From assembly GCF_030864005.1 (NCBI RefSeq), contig NZ_CP132976.1, positions 1,364,001 through 1,428,000 of the forward strand: a stretch of 64,000 nt of DNA. The letters are read 5' to 3'. The notes below the pieces were generated by a model, which worked only from the letters and a program-made list of their open reading frames with translations, did not search any database and was not told where the DNA came from. Positions 52,777-61,283 of the stretch are shown here, piece after piece. Both the position numbers and the translations under genes were made by a program. How positions within the stretch are numbered: the stretch's first letter is position 1; each line of letters opens with the position of its first letter. This DNA comes from Achromobacter seleniivolatilans (lineage in GTDB: Bacteria; Pseudomonadota; Gammaproteobacteria; Burkholderiales; Burkholderiaceae_B).

Positions 52777-53232
52777 ATGCCAGACCTAGACGATCGCGAC
52801 CGAAAACTATTAACGCTGCTGGCCGACGACGCCACTCCCAGTTATGCCGAATTGGGCAAGTTGCTGAACCTGTCGGCGCCCGCAGTGCACGAACGCGTCA
52901 AGCGCTTAAAGCGCGATGGGCTGATCAAAGGCATCGCCGCCAAGCTGGATGGCGCCCGCATCGGCCGTCCCTTGCTGGCGTTCGTGCATGTGGACACCAA
53001 CAACTGGACCATCACGCAGCAGGTGCTGGGCTTGGCGGAGCTGACCGAAGTCGAAGAGATACACACCATCACCGGCAAGAGCGCGATGCTGTTGAAGGTG
53101 CGGGTGCGCGACACCCAAGCCTTGGAACTGCTGCTGGCGCGCATCCATCAGATTGAGGGCATCACGAACACCACCAGCGACATCGCGCTGACCAGCTACC
53201 TGGAGCGCGGTCCATTGCCGGACGACGCGTGA
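52777..53232 (+). CDS. Lrp/AsnC-family transcriptional regulator
   Basis: The 151-aa protein has a helix-turn-helix (residues about 20-45; PSYAELGKLLNLSAPAVHER) and the RAM ligand-binding domain (residues 60-145). The ATG at 52777 gives the standard MPDLDDRDRKLLTLL start; the SD is weak. It is probably an autoregulator and controls the divergent MFS gene in response to an amino acid. Confidence 0.9.
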   Translation: MPDLDDRDRKLLTLLADDATPSYAELGKLLNLSAPAVHERVKRLKRDGLIKGIAAKLDGARIGRPLLAFVHVDTNNWTITQQVLGLAELTEVEEIHTITGKSAMLLKVRVRDTQALELLLARIHQIEGITNTTSDIALTSYLERGPLPDDA

Positions 53233-53280
53233 CCCGCAGGCGCGTTCAACGCGCAAGCTGGCGGCGAGCCTCGGGCAGTA

Positions 53281-54450
53281 TCAGCGCGCCTTTGCCACCC
53301 GCAGGCGCAGGCGGGTGATTTCCGATGGGGCTCCCAGGCGCTTGGGCGGACCCCAATAGCCCGTTCCCCGGCTGGTATAGACCCACATATTGCCCAGCCG
53401 ATTCAAGCCAGCCGTGAACGGCTGCTGAAAACGCACGAAGAATCCCCAAGGAAAGAACTGCCCGCCGTGGGTATGGCCGGACAGCTGCAAGTGGTAGCCC
53501 ACGGGCTCGGCCGCGACCGCGCTGCGCGGCTGGTGCGCCAGCAGGATCTTGGGGCAGGCGTCCGCCGGCGCCCCGGCCAAGGCAGCCTTGGGGTTGCTGC
53601 GCTGTTGCGGGTCAAACGCTCCCGCGCTGAAGTCGGTGACTCCCGCCACAACCACTGGCAGACCGGACGGGTGAATCAATACATGTTCGTTCATCAGCAC
53701 GCGCAGACCCATGCGGCGGAATTCGGCCACCCAGGGCGTGGCGCCTGAATAATATTCATGGTTGCCAGTCACCAGATACACGCCATAGGTTGCGCGCAAC
53801 TGGCCTAGCGGGCTGGCTTGCGACGCCAATTGTTCAACGCTTCCATCGACCACATCGCCGGTGATGGCAACCACGTCGGGCAACAGTTCGTTCACGGCAT
53901 CAACAATGGCCTGTACGTAGTGTTTCTTGATGGTCGGACCCACATGGATGTCGCTGATCTGCACGATCGTGAATCCGTCCAGATCAGGCGGCAAGCCTGC
54001 AACCGGCACATCCACATCCACGACGCGGGCGCGGCGGCGCGCGTTATAGAAGCCCAGCACGGTACCGGCAAAGGCCAGACCGGCTACGGCCCAGGCGCTG
54101 ACACGCCGCAAGGTGATCCAGGGCAGGTCTGCGCCGATCATCAAATTGGCCAGCCAGGTCAGCAGCAACAGCGCGTCGCGAATGACTGTCAGCACAAACA
54201 AGGACGAGAACAAGCCCATGGCGATCAAGCCGACCCAGGCAATACGGTCGCCCCAGGGCGGATGCACGGACGAGCGTCCCAGCATTCCCAACGGAATCAG
54301 GATGCACGACAGCAGCAAGGCAAGGGCGGCGGCGACGGCGCCTGCGTCACTGATCAGGGCGTCTGGAATCAGGCGGGCGCCGACGTAAACGTGGGCCAGG
54401 GCGCCGAGCGTCAGAAAGCGCAGGAAAAACGAGGATTGGCGTAGGGACAC
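53281..54450 (-). CDS. Membrane-anchored metallophosphoesterase (YkuE-like)
   Basis: The protein (389 aa from the GTG at 54450; a TTG at 54462 would add four residues) has four N-terminal hydrophobic segments (about residues 1-135) and then a calcineurin-like phosphoesterase domain with QISDIHVGPT, GDVVDGS, GNHEYYSG, and HTHGGQFFPW, all metal ligands present. Relatives hydrolyse UDP-diacylglucosamine or nucleotides at the membrane. Start choice is uncertain because no SD is visible. Confidence 0.88.
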   Translation of the reverse strand: MSLRQSSFFLRFLTLGALAHVYVGARLIPDALISDAGAVAAALALLLSCILIPLGMLGRSSVHPPWGDRIAWVGLIAMGLFSSLFVLTVIRDALLLLTWLANLMIGADLPWITLRRVSAWAVAGLAFAGTVLGFYNARRRARVVDVDVPVAGLPPDLDGFTIVQISDIHVGPTIKKHYVQAIVDAVNELLPDVVAITGDVVDGSVEQLASQASPLGQLRATYGVYLVTGNHEYYSGATPWVAEFRRMGLRVLMNEHVLIHPSGLPVVVAGVTDFSAGAFDPQQRSNPKAALAGAPADACPKILLAHQPRSAVAAEPVGYHLQLSGHTHGGQFFPWGFFVRFQQPFTAGLNRLGNMWVYTSRGTGYWGPPKRLGAPSEITRLRLRVAKAR

Positions 54451-54553
54451 GGGCGGCAACAAGGTCGCGCCCGCCCGTTGGGCTGACGCGCGCGTAGCAA
54501 GGGAATCGCCATTCTATGCCGCGGGACGTGATTGCGGTCCAGGCTGCCCGGGT

Positions 54554-55777
54554 TCAGGCGGGGGCCAATCCGTCGCGCCAGAGGTAACTGGCGTCCATCT
54601 CGCGGACGCGGTTGATGCCCAGCATGGCCATGTTACGGTCGACTTCGGCGCGCAACAGCGCGATGGCATGGGAAACGCCCGCTTCTCCGCCAACAGCCGC
54701 CGCGTAGTTGAAGGGCCGGCCAACGAACACGCAGCGCGCGCCCAACGCCAGGGCCTTCAGCACGTCGCTGCCACGGCGCACACCACTATCCATCATCACG
54801 GTCATGCCGCCCGCCGCCGCGACCACGCCCGGCAGAGCGCGCAGCGGCGATATCGCGCCGTCCAGTTGGCGGCCGCCATGATTGGACACGATGATGCCGT
54901 CCGCGCCGTGCTGCTGCGCCAGCGCAGCGTCTTGCGGGTGCAGGATGCCTTTGATGATCAATGTGCCCGGCCATTGGCGGCGGATGCGCGCCACATGTTC
55001 CCAGCTGAGGTGATCGCGAGCCGTGAAGTCGCGCATTACCGATGCCGATACGATCGGAGCGCCACGGGTGGCAAAGGAATTTTCAAAGTGCGGCATGCCA
55101 TGCGCCATCAGCGTGCGCAGGAACGTGCCGGCCAGCCAGCGCGGGTGCGTCAAGCCGTCCCAGGCCAACCGCAGACTGGGTTTGAGCGGCGTGGAGAATC
55201 CGGTACGCACATTGTTCTCGCGATTGGCGGACACGGGAATGTCCACGGTCAACACCAGCGTCTCATAACCTGCGCGCCGGGCGCGTTCGACGAGCGCGTC
55301 GATCTTGACGGGGTCACCGGGCAGGTAGGCTTGAAACCACGTGCCGGGCGCCTCGCGGATCACATCTTCCAGCGGGATCAGCGATGTGCCGCTGAGTATG
55401 GCGGGAATATTCTGTGCGCGTGCCGCACGCGCCTGCACAATGTCGCCGCGATAGGCCGACAGGGCGCTGATGCCCATGGGGGCGATGCCAAATGGCGACG
55501 CGTAGGTGCGGCCGAATAGTTCGATCTGCTGTGTGCGTTGGGACACGTCGACCAGGACTCGCGGCGCGAACGCATATTGCGCAAACGCCTGCCGGTTGCC
55601 GTGTAATGACTGATTGTCTTCCGCAGCCCCCGCCACATAGCCAAAGATGGGGCGCGGCAGGCGGCGCCGCGCAACGGCTTCAAAGTCATCCAGGCTGAGT
55701 ATGCGCGTAAGCGCCCGCGACAAGCGTGGGGCGGCAACGGCGGAGGCTGTGGAGGCGGGCAGGGCAGTTGATGTCAT
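54554..55777 (-). CDS. FMN-dependent alpha-hydroxyacid oxidase/dehydrogenase
   Basis: The 407-aa protein belongs to the family of L-lactate dehydrogenase LldD, mandelate dehydrogenase and glycolate oxidase. FMN contacts YVAGAAEDN near residue 50, PMGISALSAYRGD near 98, VLTVDIPVSANRENN near 180, the catalytic His-Gly-Gly-Arg (SNHGGRQLDG) near 300 and DSGVRRGSD near 345 are visible. A direct-repeat/palindrome operator region lies upstream. Substrate within the family is open. Confidence 0.9.
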   Translation of the reverse strand: MTSTALPASTASAVAAPRLSRALTRILSLDDFEAVARRRLPRPIFGYVAGAAEDNQSLHGNRQAFAQYAFAPRVLVDVSQRTQQIELFGRTYASPFGIAPMGISALSAYRGDIVQARAARAQNIPAILSGTSLIPLEDVIREAPGTWFQAYLPGDPVKIDALVERARRAGYETLVLTVDIPVSANRENNVRTGFSTPLKPSLRLAWDGLTHPRWLAGTFLRTLMAHGMPHFENSFATRGAPIVSASVMRDFTARDHLSWEHVARIRRQWPGTLIIKGILHPQDAALAQQHGADGIIVSNHGGRQLDGAISPLRALPGVVAAAGGMTVMMDSGVRRGSDVLKALALGARCVFVGRPFNYAAAVGGEAGVSHAIALLRAEVDRNMAMLGINRVREMDASYLWRDGLAPA

Positions 55778-55821
55778 GGCGGGCCGGTAAAAGCCCGTAA
55801 TCTAGCAACGCCGCTTGATCG

Positions 55822-55865
55822 TATATAGCGAATATATAGCGATAAGTTATTTCGCTTAAAGCGAA
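55822..55865. promoter_or_regulatory. TATATAGCGA direct repeats and TTCGCTT palindrome upstream of hydroxyacid oxidase
   Basis: TATATAGCGA occurs at 55822-55831 and 55833-55842, 11 bases apart, followed by TTCGCTT-A-AAGCGAA at 55851-55865. The AGCGA core is shared. It lies 45-90 bases upstream of the minus-strand start and is a candidate regulator array. Confidence 0.5.
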
Positions 55866-55904
55866 GAAGCGCAAAGGATGGCGGGCATCCTCTGCGCCAG
55901 CAGA

Positions 55905-56768
55905 TCAGGCGCCAGCCGGTAGCGCCATCAATTCGCCCATGCGTACCGGGCCAGGCACTGCGTCCGTCCAGCGAATCTGGCCGGGTCCGAACAACACGAT
56001 GGCGGTCGAACCCAGCTTGAAGCGCCCCATCTCCGCGCCCTTGGCCAGATGGATGGGGGCACGCGCCGCGTCGTCATAGCGTACGGCTTTGACGCGGCGC
56101 TTGTGCGGCGTGACCAGCCCGGCCCAGACGGTTTCAATCGACGCCACGATCATGGCTCCGACCAGCACCACGGCCATCGGGCCGTGCTCGGTATCAAAAA
56201 TGCAGACGACACGCTCGTTGCGTGCAAACAGGCGCGGCACATTGCGGGCGGTGAGCGGATTCACCGAAAACAGCCGGCCGGGCACGTGCACCATTTCACG
56301 CAAGGTGCCGGCGGCGGGCATATGCACGCGGTGGTAATCCTTGGGCGACAGATAGACAGTGGCAAATTCACCGCCCTGAAACGGTGCAGCGCGTTCGCTG
56401 TCGCCGCCCAGCAGATCGGTCAGGCCGTAGCTGTGTCCCTTGGCCTGAAAGATGCGGCCTTGCTCGATGGCGCCCATCTGGCTGATCGCGCCGTCGGCCG
56501 GACAGAGCACCGAGCCCGGTTCGTCGTCCAGCGGCCGGGCATCGTCTTTAAGCGCGCGGGTGAAGAAGTCATTGAAGCACTCGTAGGCCAGCGGATCTTC
56601 TTGCACCGCTTCGCGCATGTCCACGCCGTACTTGCGGACAAAGCGCGAGATCATCCAATTCTTGACCGCGGGTTCCCGGCAGTCGGATGCGTATCCGAAA
56701 AAGCGCGACACCAGGTGGTGGGGCGCAAGATACTGGCTGGCGAGAAATAGTTGGTCTTTGATCGTCAT
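55905..56768 (-). CDS. psd: Phosphatidylserine decarboxylase proenzyme
   Basis: The 287-aa inner-membrane enzyme makes phosphatidylethanolamine. The self-cleavage motif LGST is at residues 252-255, so Ser254 becomes the pyruvoyl group of the alpha chain; its position equals that in E. coli Psd. The Asp-His-Ser triad region ([24 protein letters not shown]) is intact. A terminator from the ABC-F gene lies upstream of it, so psd has its own promoter. Confidence 0.95.
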   Translation of the reverse strand: MTIKDQLFLASQYLAPHHLVSRFFGYASDCREPAVKNWMISRFVRKYGVDMREAVQEDPLAYECFNDFFTRALKDDARPLDDEPGSVLCPADGAISQMGAIEQGRIFQAKGHSYGLTDLLGGDSERAAPFQGGEFATVYLSPKDYHRVHMPAAGTLREMVHVPGRLFSVNPLTARNVPRLFARNERVVCIFDTEHGPMAVVLVGAMIVASIETVWAGLVTPHKRRVKAVRYDDAARAPIHLAKGAEMGRFKLGSTAIVLFGPGQIRWTDAVPGPVRMGELMALPAGA

Positions 56769-56779
56769 CTACGAGCGCT

Positions 56780-56809
56780 AAAAAAACGCGTCCCGCATAC
56801 AGCGGGACG
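56780..56809 (-). terminator. Terminator of the ABC-F gene
   Basis: On the minus strand GTCCCGC-TGTAT-GCGGGAC, extended by GC pairs, is followed by CGTTTTTTT. It lies between the ABC-F gene and psd. Confidence 0.9.
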
Positions 56810-56877
56810 TGGTTGAAGGTTGCTGCGCTATGGCCGGATGCGGCAAACAGCGTGCAATTCGCGGGATTGTAACTCGA

Positions 56878-58509
56878 TCAGGCAGCCTTGGCGGCCAACT
56901 TCGTTTTGTAGAGCCAATCCTTGTAGTCATCCAGGTCCCCGTCGAAGGGGCTGACCGCGCCATCGGCCACGATGATGAATTCGTCGGTCGTTGCGCGCAG
57001 CAGGTGGCGATCGTGCGACACCAGCATCAGCGTGCCTTCGAACTGAGCCAACGCGGTGGTCAAGGCTTCGCGCGTTTCCAGATCCAAGTGGTTGGTCGGT
57101 TCATCCAGCAGCAGCAGGTTGGGGCGCTGCCAGACAATCAGCGCCAACGCCAGCCGGGCCTTTTCGCCGCCGGAGAACGGCGCGATGGAGCTGGTGGCCA
57201 TATTGCCGTTGAAGTTGAAGCTGCCCAGAAAGTTGCGCAGTTCTTGCTCACGGACTGTGGGTGCAATCTTCGCCATGTGCCACAAGGGCGATTCGTCGTG
57301 ACGCAGCATCTCTACCTGATGCTGGGCAAAGTAGCCAATCGACAAACCCTTGTTGAATTGCGTGTCGCCAGCCAGCGAGCCCAATTCACCCGCAATGGTT
57401 TTGATGAACGTCGACTTGCCTGCGCCGTTGATGCCCAAGAGACCGATACGCTGGCCAGCCTGCAAAGAGAAATTGATGCCCGACACGATGATTTTGTCGG
57501 ACACGGCTTCGGTCTCTTCATCCTCGATGCGATACCCCGCACTGACCTTGTCCATGGTCAGCAGCGGATTCGGCGCGCGCAGCGGCTCACGGAATTCAAA
57601 CGAGAATTCGGCGGCAGCGCGCAAAGGCGCCATTTCTTCCATGCGGGACAGCGCCTTGATACGGCTTTGCGCCTGGCGCGCCTTGCTGGCTTGCGCCTTG
57701 AAGCGGTCAATAAAGGATTGCAGGTGCGAGCGCTGCCGCATCTGCTTTTCCATCATGCCTTGGGCCAGCTCCAGCTGAGCGGCGCGTTGACGCTCGAAGG
57801 ACGAATAGTTGCCCGAGTAGCGCTTGAGCTTGCGCTCGTCGATGTGGACGATGACGTTGACCACGCCGTCCAGGAAATCGCGGTCATGGGAAATGACCAG
57901 CAGCGTGCCCGGGTAACGCTTGAGCCAGTCTTCCAGCCAGATGATGGCGTCCAGATCCAAGTGGTTGGTGGGCTCGTCCAGCAGCAGCAGGTCGGACGGG
58001 CACATCAGCGCCTGGGCCAGATTCAGGCGCATGCGCCAGCCGCCGGAAAAGCTCGTCAGCGGCAAGTGCATTTGCGCTTGCGTGAAACCCAGGCCGGTCA
58101 GCAGTTGTTCTGCGCGGGAGTGCACGGTGTAGGCATCCGCATCGGCCAGCGCGGCGTAGATGTCGCCCATGCGCAGGCCGTTTTCGGCGCTTTCCGGCTC
58201 GGCTTCCAGTGCGGCCAGTTCGGCTTCCAGCTTGCGCAGCGTGACGTCGCCGTCAATCGCGTATTCGATGGCGGGGCGGTCCAGCGCGGGGGTTTCCTGC
58301 GCCACATAGGCCATGCGCCAGCTGGCGGGATAGTCCAGGTCGCCCTGGTCTGCGTGCAGGGTGCCGCGCAGCAGGCCGAAAAGGCTCGACTTGCCGGCGC
58401 CGTTGGCGCCGATCAGGCCGATCTTGTCGCCGGGGTTCAACAGCAGGTCAACCTTGTCGAGCAAGGGCTTGACGCCGCGCATGAGTGAAACTTGTTGGAA
58501 GCGGATCAT
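56878..58509 (-). CDS. ABC-F family ATPase (YheS type)
   Basis: The 543-aa cytosolic protein has two ABC domains: first Walker A GANGAGKSS near residue 38 with signature SFSGGWRMRLN, second Walker A GINGAGKST near 320 with signature FSGGEKARLAL and LLLLDEPTNHLDL. The N terminus FQQVSLMRGVKPLLDKVDL and the linker HLQSFIDRFKAQASKARQAQ match E. coli YheS, an ABC-F factor acting on ribosomes. It ends about 90 residues earlier than YheS (637 aa), lacking the C-terminal coiled coil. The ATG at 58509 is used. Confidence 0.9.
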   Translation of the reverse strand: MIRFQQVSLMRGVKPLLDKVDLLLNPGDKIGLIGANGAGKSSLFGLLRGTLHADQGDLDYPASWRMAYVAQETPALDRPAIEYAIDGDVTLRKLEAELAALEAEPESAENGLRMGDIYAALADADAYTVHSRAEQLLTGLGFTQAQMHLPLTSFSGGWRMRLNLAQALMCPSDLLLLDEPTNHLDLDAIIWLEDWLKRYPGTLLVISHDRDFLDGVVNVIVHIDERKLKRYSGNYSSFERQRAAQLELAQGMMEKQMRQRSHLQSFIDRFKAQASKARQAQSRIKALSRMEEMAPLRAAAEFSFEFREPLRAPNPLLTMDKVSAGYRIEDEETEAVSDKIIVSGINFSLQAGQRIGLLGINGAGKSTFIKTIAGELGSLAGDTQFNKGLSIGYFAQHQVEMLRHDESPLWHMAKIAPTVREQELRNFLGSFNFNGNMATSSIAPFSGGEKARLALALIVWQRPNLLLLDEPTNHLDLETREALTTALAQFEGTLMLVSHDRHLLRATTDEFIIVADGAVSPFDGDLDDYKDWLYKTKLAAKAA

Positions 58510-58735
58510 GAATCGTGTGGCAGGGGGTGGCGCGGCAGGCGCGCGGCAAGGCTCCCGCCACAAGGCGCGGCGCAAAAAAGGGAACCGGGGCGGGATCGCG
58601 CGCGAGTGAAAAAACGCCAGGCGCGAAAGACCAAATAGACGGGCAAGCCGTCCTATCGTGGGCAGTATTGTACCGGGCTGCGCGCGCCTTTGCTAAAGGG
58701 CGGTGAATAAATGGGGCGCGACTGCGTGAAAAACG

Positions 58736-59614
58736 CTATTGAGCCGCGATGGCGGCGGCAAGCGCCAGCAGGCGTTCAGCTTCCTCGGCGTGCAGGTTTT
58801 CCACTAGCGCGCCATCAACCACCGCCACTCCCAGCCCGGCTGCCTGGGCCGCGCGCCAGCCGTCCAGACGCTTGCGGGCGCTGGCCAATTCTTCATTTGT
58901 TGGAGCGAACGCGGCGTTGGCCGCTGCGATCTGCTTGGGATGGATCAGCGTTTTGCCATCGAACCCCTGGTTGCGGCCTTGCCGGCACGCATCGTCCAGC
59001 CCGGCGTCGTCCTGCAAGTCCAGGTGGACACCATCCAGCACGGCGAGCCCATGTGCTCGCGCAGCCATCACAGCCATCGAGCGGGCCAGCAGGGTTTCTT
59101 CGCGCGATGGGGTGTGGCGCGCATGCAGGTCTTTCACCAGATCGGACGTGCCGACCACGATTGCCGCCAGCCTGGCGTGGCCGCCTGCAATCGCGTCCAG
59201 CCGCAAAAAACCCAACGGTGTTTCGGCCATTGCCCATATAGGCAAGCCAGCAGGCGCGCCTGCGGCGTCCAGCGCGTCGGCCAGCGCTGCAAGCTGGGCG
59301 GCTGATTCCACCTTGGGCAGCAGCACTGCATCCGCGCCGGCGCGGGCAATGGCTTGCACGTCGTCTGAGCCCCAGGGCGTGTTCAACGCGTTGATGCGCA
59401 CGATGCACTCGCGGCGCCCGTAGCCGCCCTGGAGCAAAGCGGCAGCGACCTGGCTGCGGGCCTGCTCTTTGGCGTCGGGTGCGACCGCATCCTCCAGATC
59501 CAGAATCAGGGCGTCGGCATCCAGGCTGCGGGCTTTGTCCAGCGCGCGCGCATTGGCGCCCGGCATGTACAGGACGGAACGGCGGGGCCGGACAAGGGTT
59601 TTGTGGCTTGTCAT
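58736..59614 (-). CDS. HpcH/HpaI-family CitE-like lyase (malyl/citramalyl-CoA lyase type)
   Basis: The 292-aa protein matches the CitE-like branch: RSVLYMPGANARALDKARSL near residue 11, DADALILDLEDAVAPD near 32, the Mg-binding Glu in AMAETPLGF near 130, and GFDGKTLIHPKQI near 227. Such enzymes cleave malyl-CoA, citramalyl-CoA or their esters. The ATG at 59614 lies one base after the response-regulator stop, so the two are cotranscribed. No citD/citF is nearby, so a true citrate lyase subunit is unlikely. Confidence 0.87.
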   Translation of the reverse strand: MTSHKTLVRPRRSVLYMPGANARALDKARSLDADALILDLEDAVAPDAKEQARSQVAAALLQGGYGRRECIVRINALNTPWGSDDVQAIARAGADAVLLPKVESAAQLAALADALDAAGAPAGLPIWAMAETPLGFLRLDAIAGGHARLAAIVVGTSDLVKDLHARHTPSREETLLARSMAVMAARAHGLAVLDGVHLDLQDDAGLDDACRQGRNQGFDGKTLIHPKQIAAANAAFAPTNEELASARKRLDGWRAAQAAGLGVAVVDGALVENLHAEEAERLLALAAAIAAQ

Positions 59615-59615
59615 A

Positions 59616-60335
59616 TCAGTTCTTGGAATTGCCAACGATCTGGACGGGAGTGGTGCACACGTAACCCACACCGTAGACGGTGCGGATGCCCATGTCACCG
59701 CCCGCCTGGGCACGCAGTTTGCGGCGCAGGCGGTGCATGTGCGCATCAAGCCGGTGCGTGTCGTAGGCCTCGGCGCTGGCGCCCAGCGCTTCCACCAGGC
59801 GTGTGCGTGACAGAGGCAAGGGCGCGGCTTGAATCAGCGCGCCGATCAGCCGGCATTCGGTGTCCGTGATGTCCACCCGTATCAGCTTGGGCGAAATCAG
59901 GACGCGGCGGGCAGGATCGAAGCGCCAGGCATCGGACTCTGCGTCGTCCGCGTCAGCGGGGGGCACCACGCGCAAGCGGCGTGACAGGGACACCAGCGTC
60001 GCGCCCAGTTCGGCCAGATTGACGGGTTTGGTCAGGTAGTGATCGGCGCCCAGGCTCAAGCCGGACACCTTGTCTTCACTGAGCAGGCGGCCCGTCAGCA
60101 TGATGATGCCCATGGACGGGTACGTGGTGCGCAGATGCGATACACGGGTCAGGCCATCGCCATCGGGCAGCATGGCGTCCAGCACCAGAATGCCTGGCGT
60201 CACGGTCAGCAGCAGCTGATCCAGCTCGGCCAGCGATCCGGCGGTAAGTATCGCCTTGTCCAGTCCGAGGTCATGGATGTATTCGGCGATGGTGTCGCGC
60301 CAGTCCCCGTGGTCATCAACAATGATGATAGTCAC
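59616..60335 (-). CDS. Orphan OmpR-type response regulator
   Basis: The 239-aa regulator has D7-D8, phosphoacceptor D53 (VLDAMLPDGDG), T81 and K103 (LTKPVN) in the receiver domain, and a winged-helix DNA-binding domain (THRLDAHMHRLRRKLRAQ, then YGVGYVCTTP). The GTG at 60335 starts the chain. No kinase gene adjoins; a CitE-like lyase gene follows one base after the stop. Its DNA-binding helix differs from RstA-like proteins. Confidence 0.88.
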   Translation of the reverse strand: MTIIIVDDHGDWRDTIAEYIHDLGLDKAILTAGSLAELDQLLLTVTPGILVLDAMLPDGDGLTRVSHLRTTYPSMGIIMLTGRLLSEDKVSGLSLGADHYLTKPVNLAELGATLVSLSRRLRVVPPADADDAESDAWRFDPARRVLISPKLIRVDITDTECRLIGALIQAAPLPLSRTRLVEALGASAEAYDTHRLDAHMHRLRRKLRAQAGGDMGIRTVYGVGYVCTTPVQIVGNSKN

Positions 60336-60681
60336 GGCGCGGCACGCGCCAGCGATGTATCGCGAGACGCTCCAAGGGCAAACACGCTTTCCGCTCCTGA
60401 CATGCTAGCGCTTCTTATAGAGTGAGAGTCCGCTTGCGCGGGCGCTCGCCCGGAAGGGGCGCGATAGATTTTGTATCGTTCGCGCTTGCGGAGAATATCA
60501 TCAACGCAGATGCGGCGGCGCGACATGAATTTTGGATGTCATCCGCACGTGCCAGAATATTCGGTTGATCAAAAAATGACCAGTCCGAACAGCATCGCCC
60601 GAACGGCCAGGGGCCGTGAGTATGCGTGAGTTTTATCCACAGAAGTTGTGGATAAAACTCGCACAGCCGGCACTATCCTTT
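60336..60681. other. Intergenic region with DnaA-box inverted repeat
   Basis: The 346 bases between the response regulator and the unrecognised gene hold no ORF with support. The main structure is the DnaA-box inverted repeat at 60628-60660. The remainder is of ordinary composition; the regulator's promoter must lie on the minus strand here. Confidence 0.6.
60628..60660. repeat. Perfect inverted pair of consensus DnaA boxes
   Basis: GAGTTTTATCCACA and TGTGGATAAAACTC are 14-base perfect arms around GAAGT. Each contains the exact DnaA 9-mer TTATCCACA (60633-60641 and complement of 60647-60655). It lies 21 bases after the stop of the unrecognised gene. No T run makes it a good terminator. Confidence 0.7.
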
Positions 60682-61167
60682 TTATGTAGCCAATCGCTCG
60701 ACCGGCACGCCTTCCGGCACCTTGCGAACGCGGTCGCGCTCTATGCGCGGCGGCGAAAAGCGGGTCTTTCTGGCGGCGGCGTTTTGCAGCAGGACGGATA
60801 GCACCGCCCCCTTGTCTTGAATCCAGTGCGTTTTGCCCCGCAGCAATTTCATGGCGTTCTCAGCCGTGCCCAAACGGTAGGACATGCTGTTGATCTGGAC
60901 GGAAGTCTTGCCGTTGAAGACGGATTCTTCCTGTTCCGTGATAGCGGCCGCATCGAGGTTGCTGCTTTCGTTATCGATGCGATAGATGAACTTCAGATTG
61001 CTGTGGGGGTCTTGCACCACGATCAGCTTTTCAGAGCCCGAAACGTCGGACATCATGCCGACCACGAGCGACTCGACCAACTGGTTGCCGCGCTGTTCTT
61101 CCGTATAGATAAAAATGCTGTGGCGTGCCAAGGGCTTGGCGGCCGGAACAAGGGGAGTGCTATCCAT
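60682..61167 (-). CDS. Unrecognised 161-aa protein
   Basis: I do not recognise this protein. From the ATG at 61167 it begins MDSTPLVPAAKPLARHSIFI, is soluble with no signal peptide or membrane segment, has a central hydrophilic region and a basic C terminus (RKTRFSPPRIERDRVRKVPE). Segments HSIFIYTEEQRGNQLVESLV and VFNGKTSVQINSMSYRLG look like a compact alpha/beta domain. An upstream ATG near 61209 is possible. It lies between a GNAT gene (upstream) and a DnaA-box inverted repeat (downstream). Real gene because its frame is long and codon use is typical; function unknown. Confidence 0.6.
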   Translation of the reverse strand: MDSTPLVPAAKPLARHSIFIYTEEQRGNQLVESLVVGMMSDVSGSEKLIVVQDPHSNLKFIYRIDNESSNLDAAAITEQEESVFNGKTSVQINSMSYRLGTAENAMKLLRGKTHWIQDKGAVLSVLLQNAAARKTRFSPPRIERDRVRKVPEGVPVERLAT

Positions 61168-61283
61168 ATCTGACTTGAAAAAGGCGGGGCGGACGCAAGA
61201 TGCCCGCATACCCGCCGATACTGCGATAACGGTTCCAGGTTGGGTCAACTTGGAGCCGCTGCGAAAAGAACGAAAGGCGCCGA

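Noticed and set aside
55905..59614. psd, ABC-F and CitE-like genes as one operon
   Set aside because: A strong terminator at 56780-56809 separates the ABC-F gene from psd, and gaps of over 200 bases separate ABC-F from the lyase.
60600..60680. Chromosome replication origin
   Set aside because: Only two DnaA boxes, no AT-rich unwinding region and no dnaA, dnaN or gidA genes beside them.
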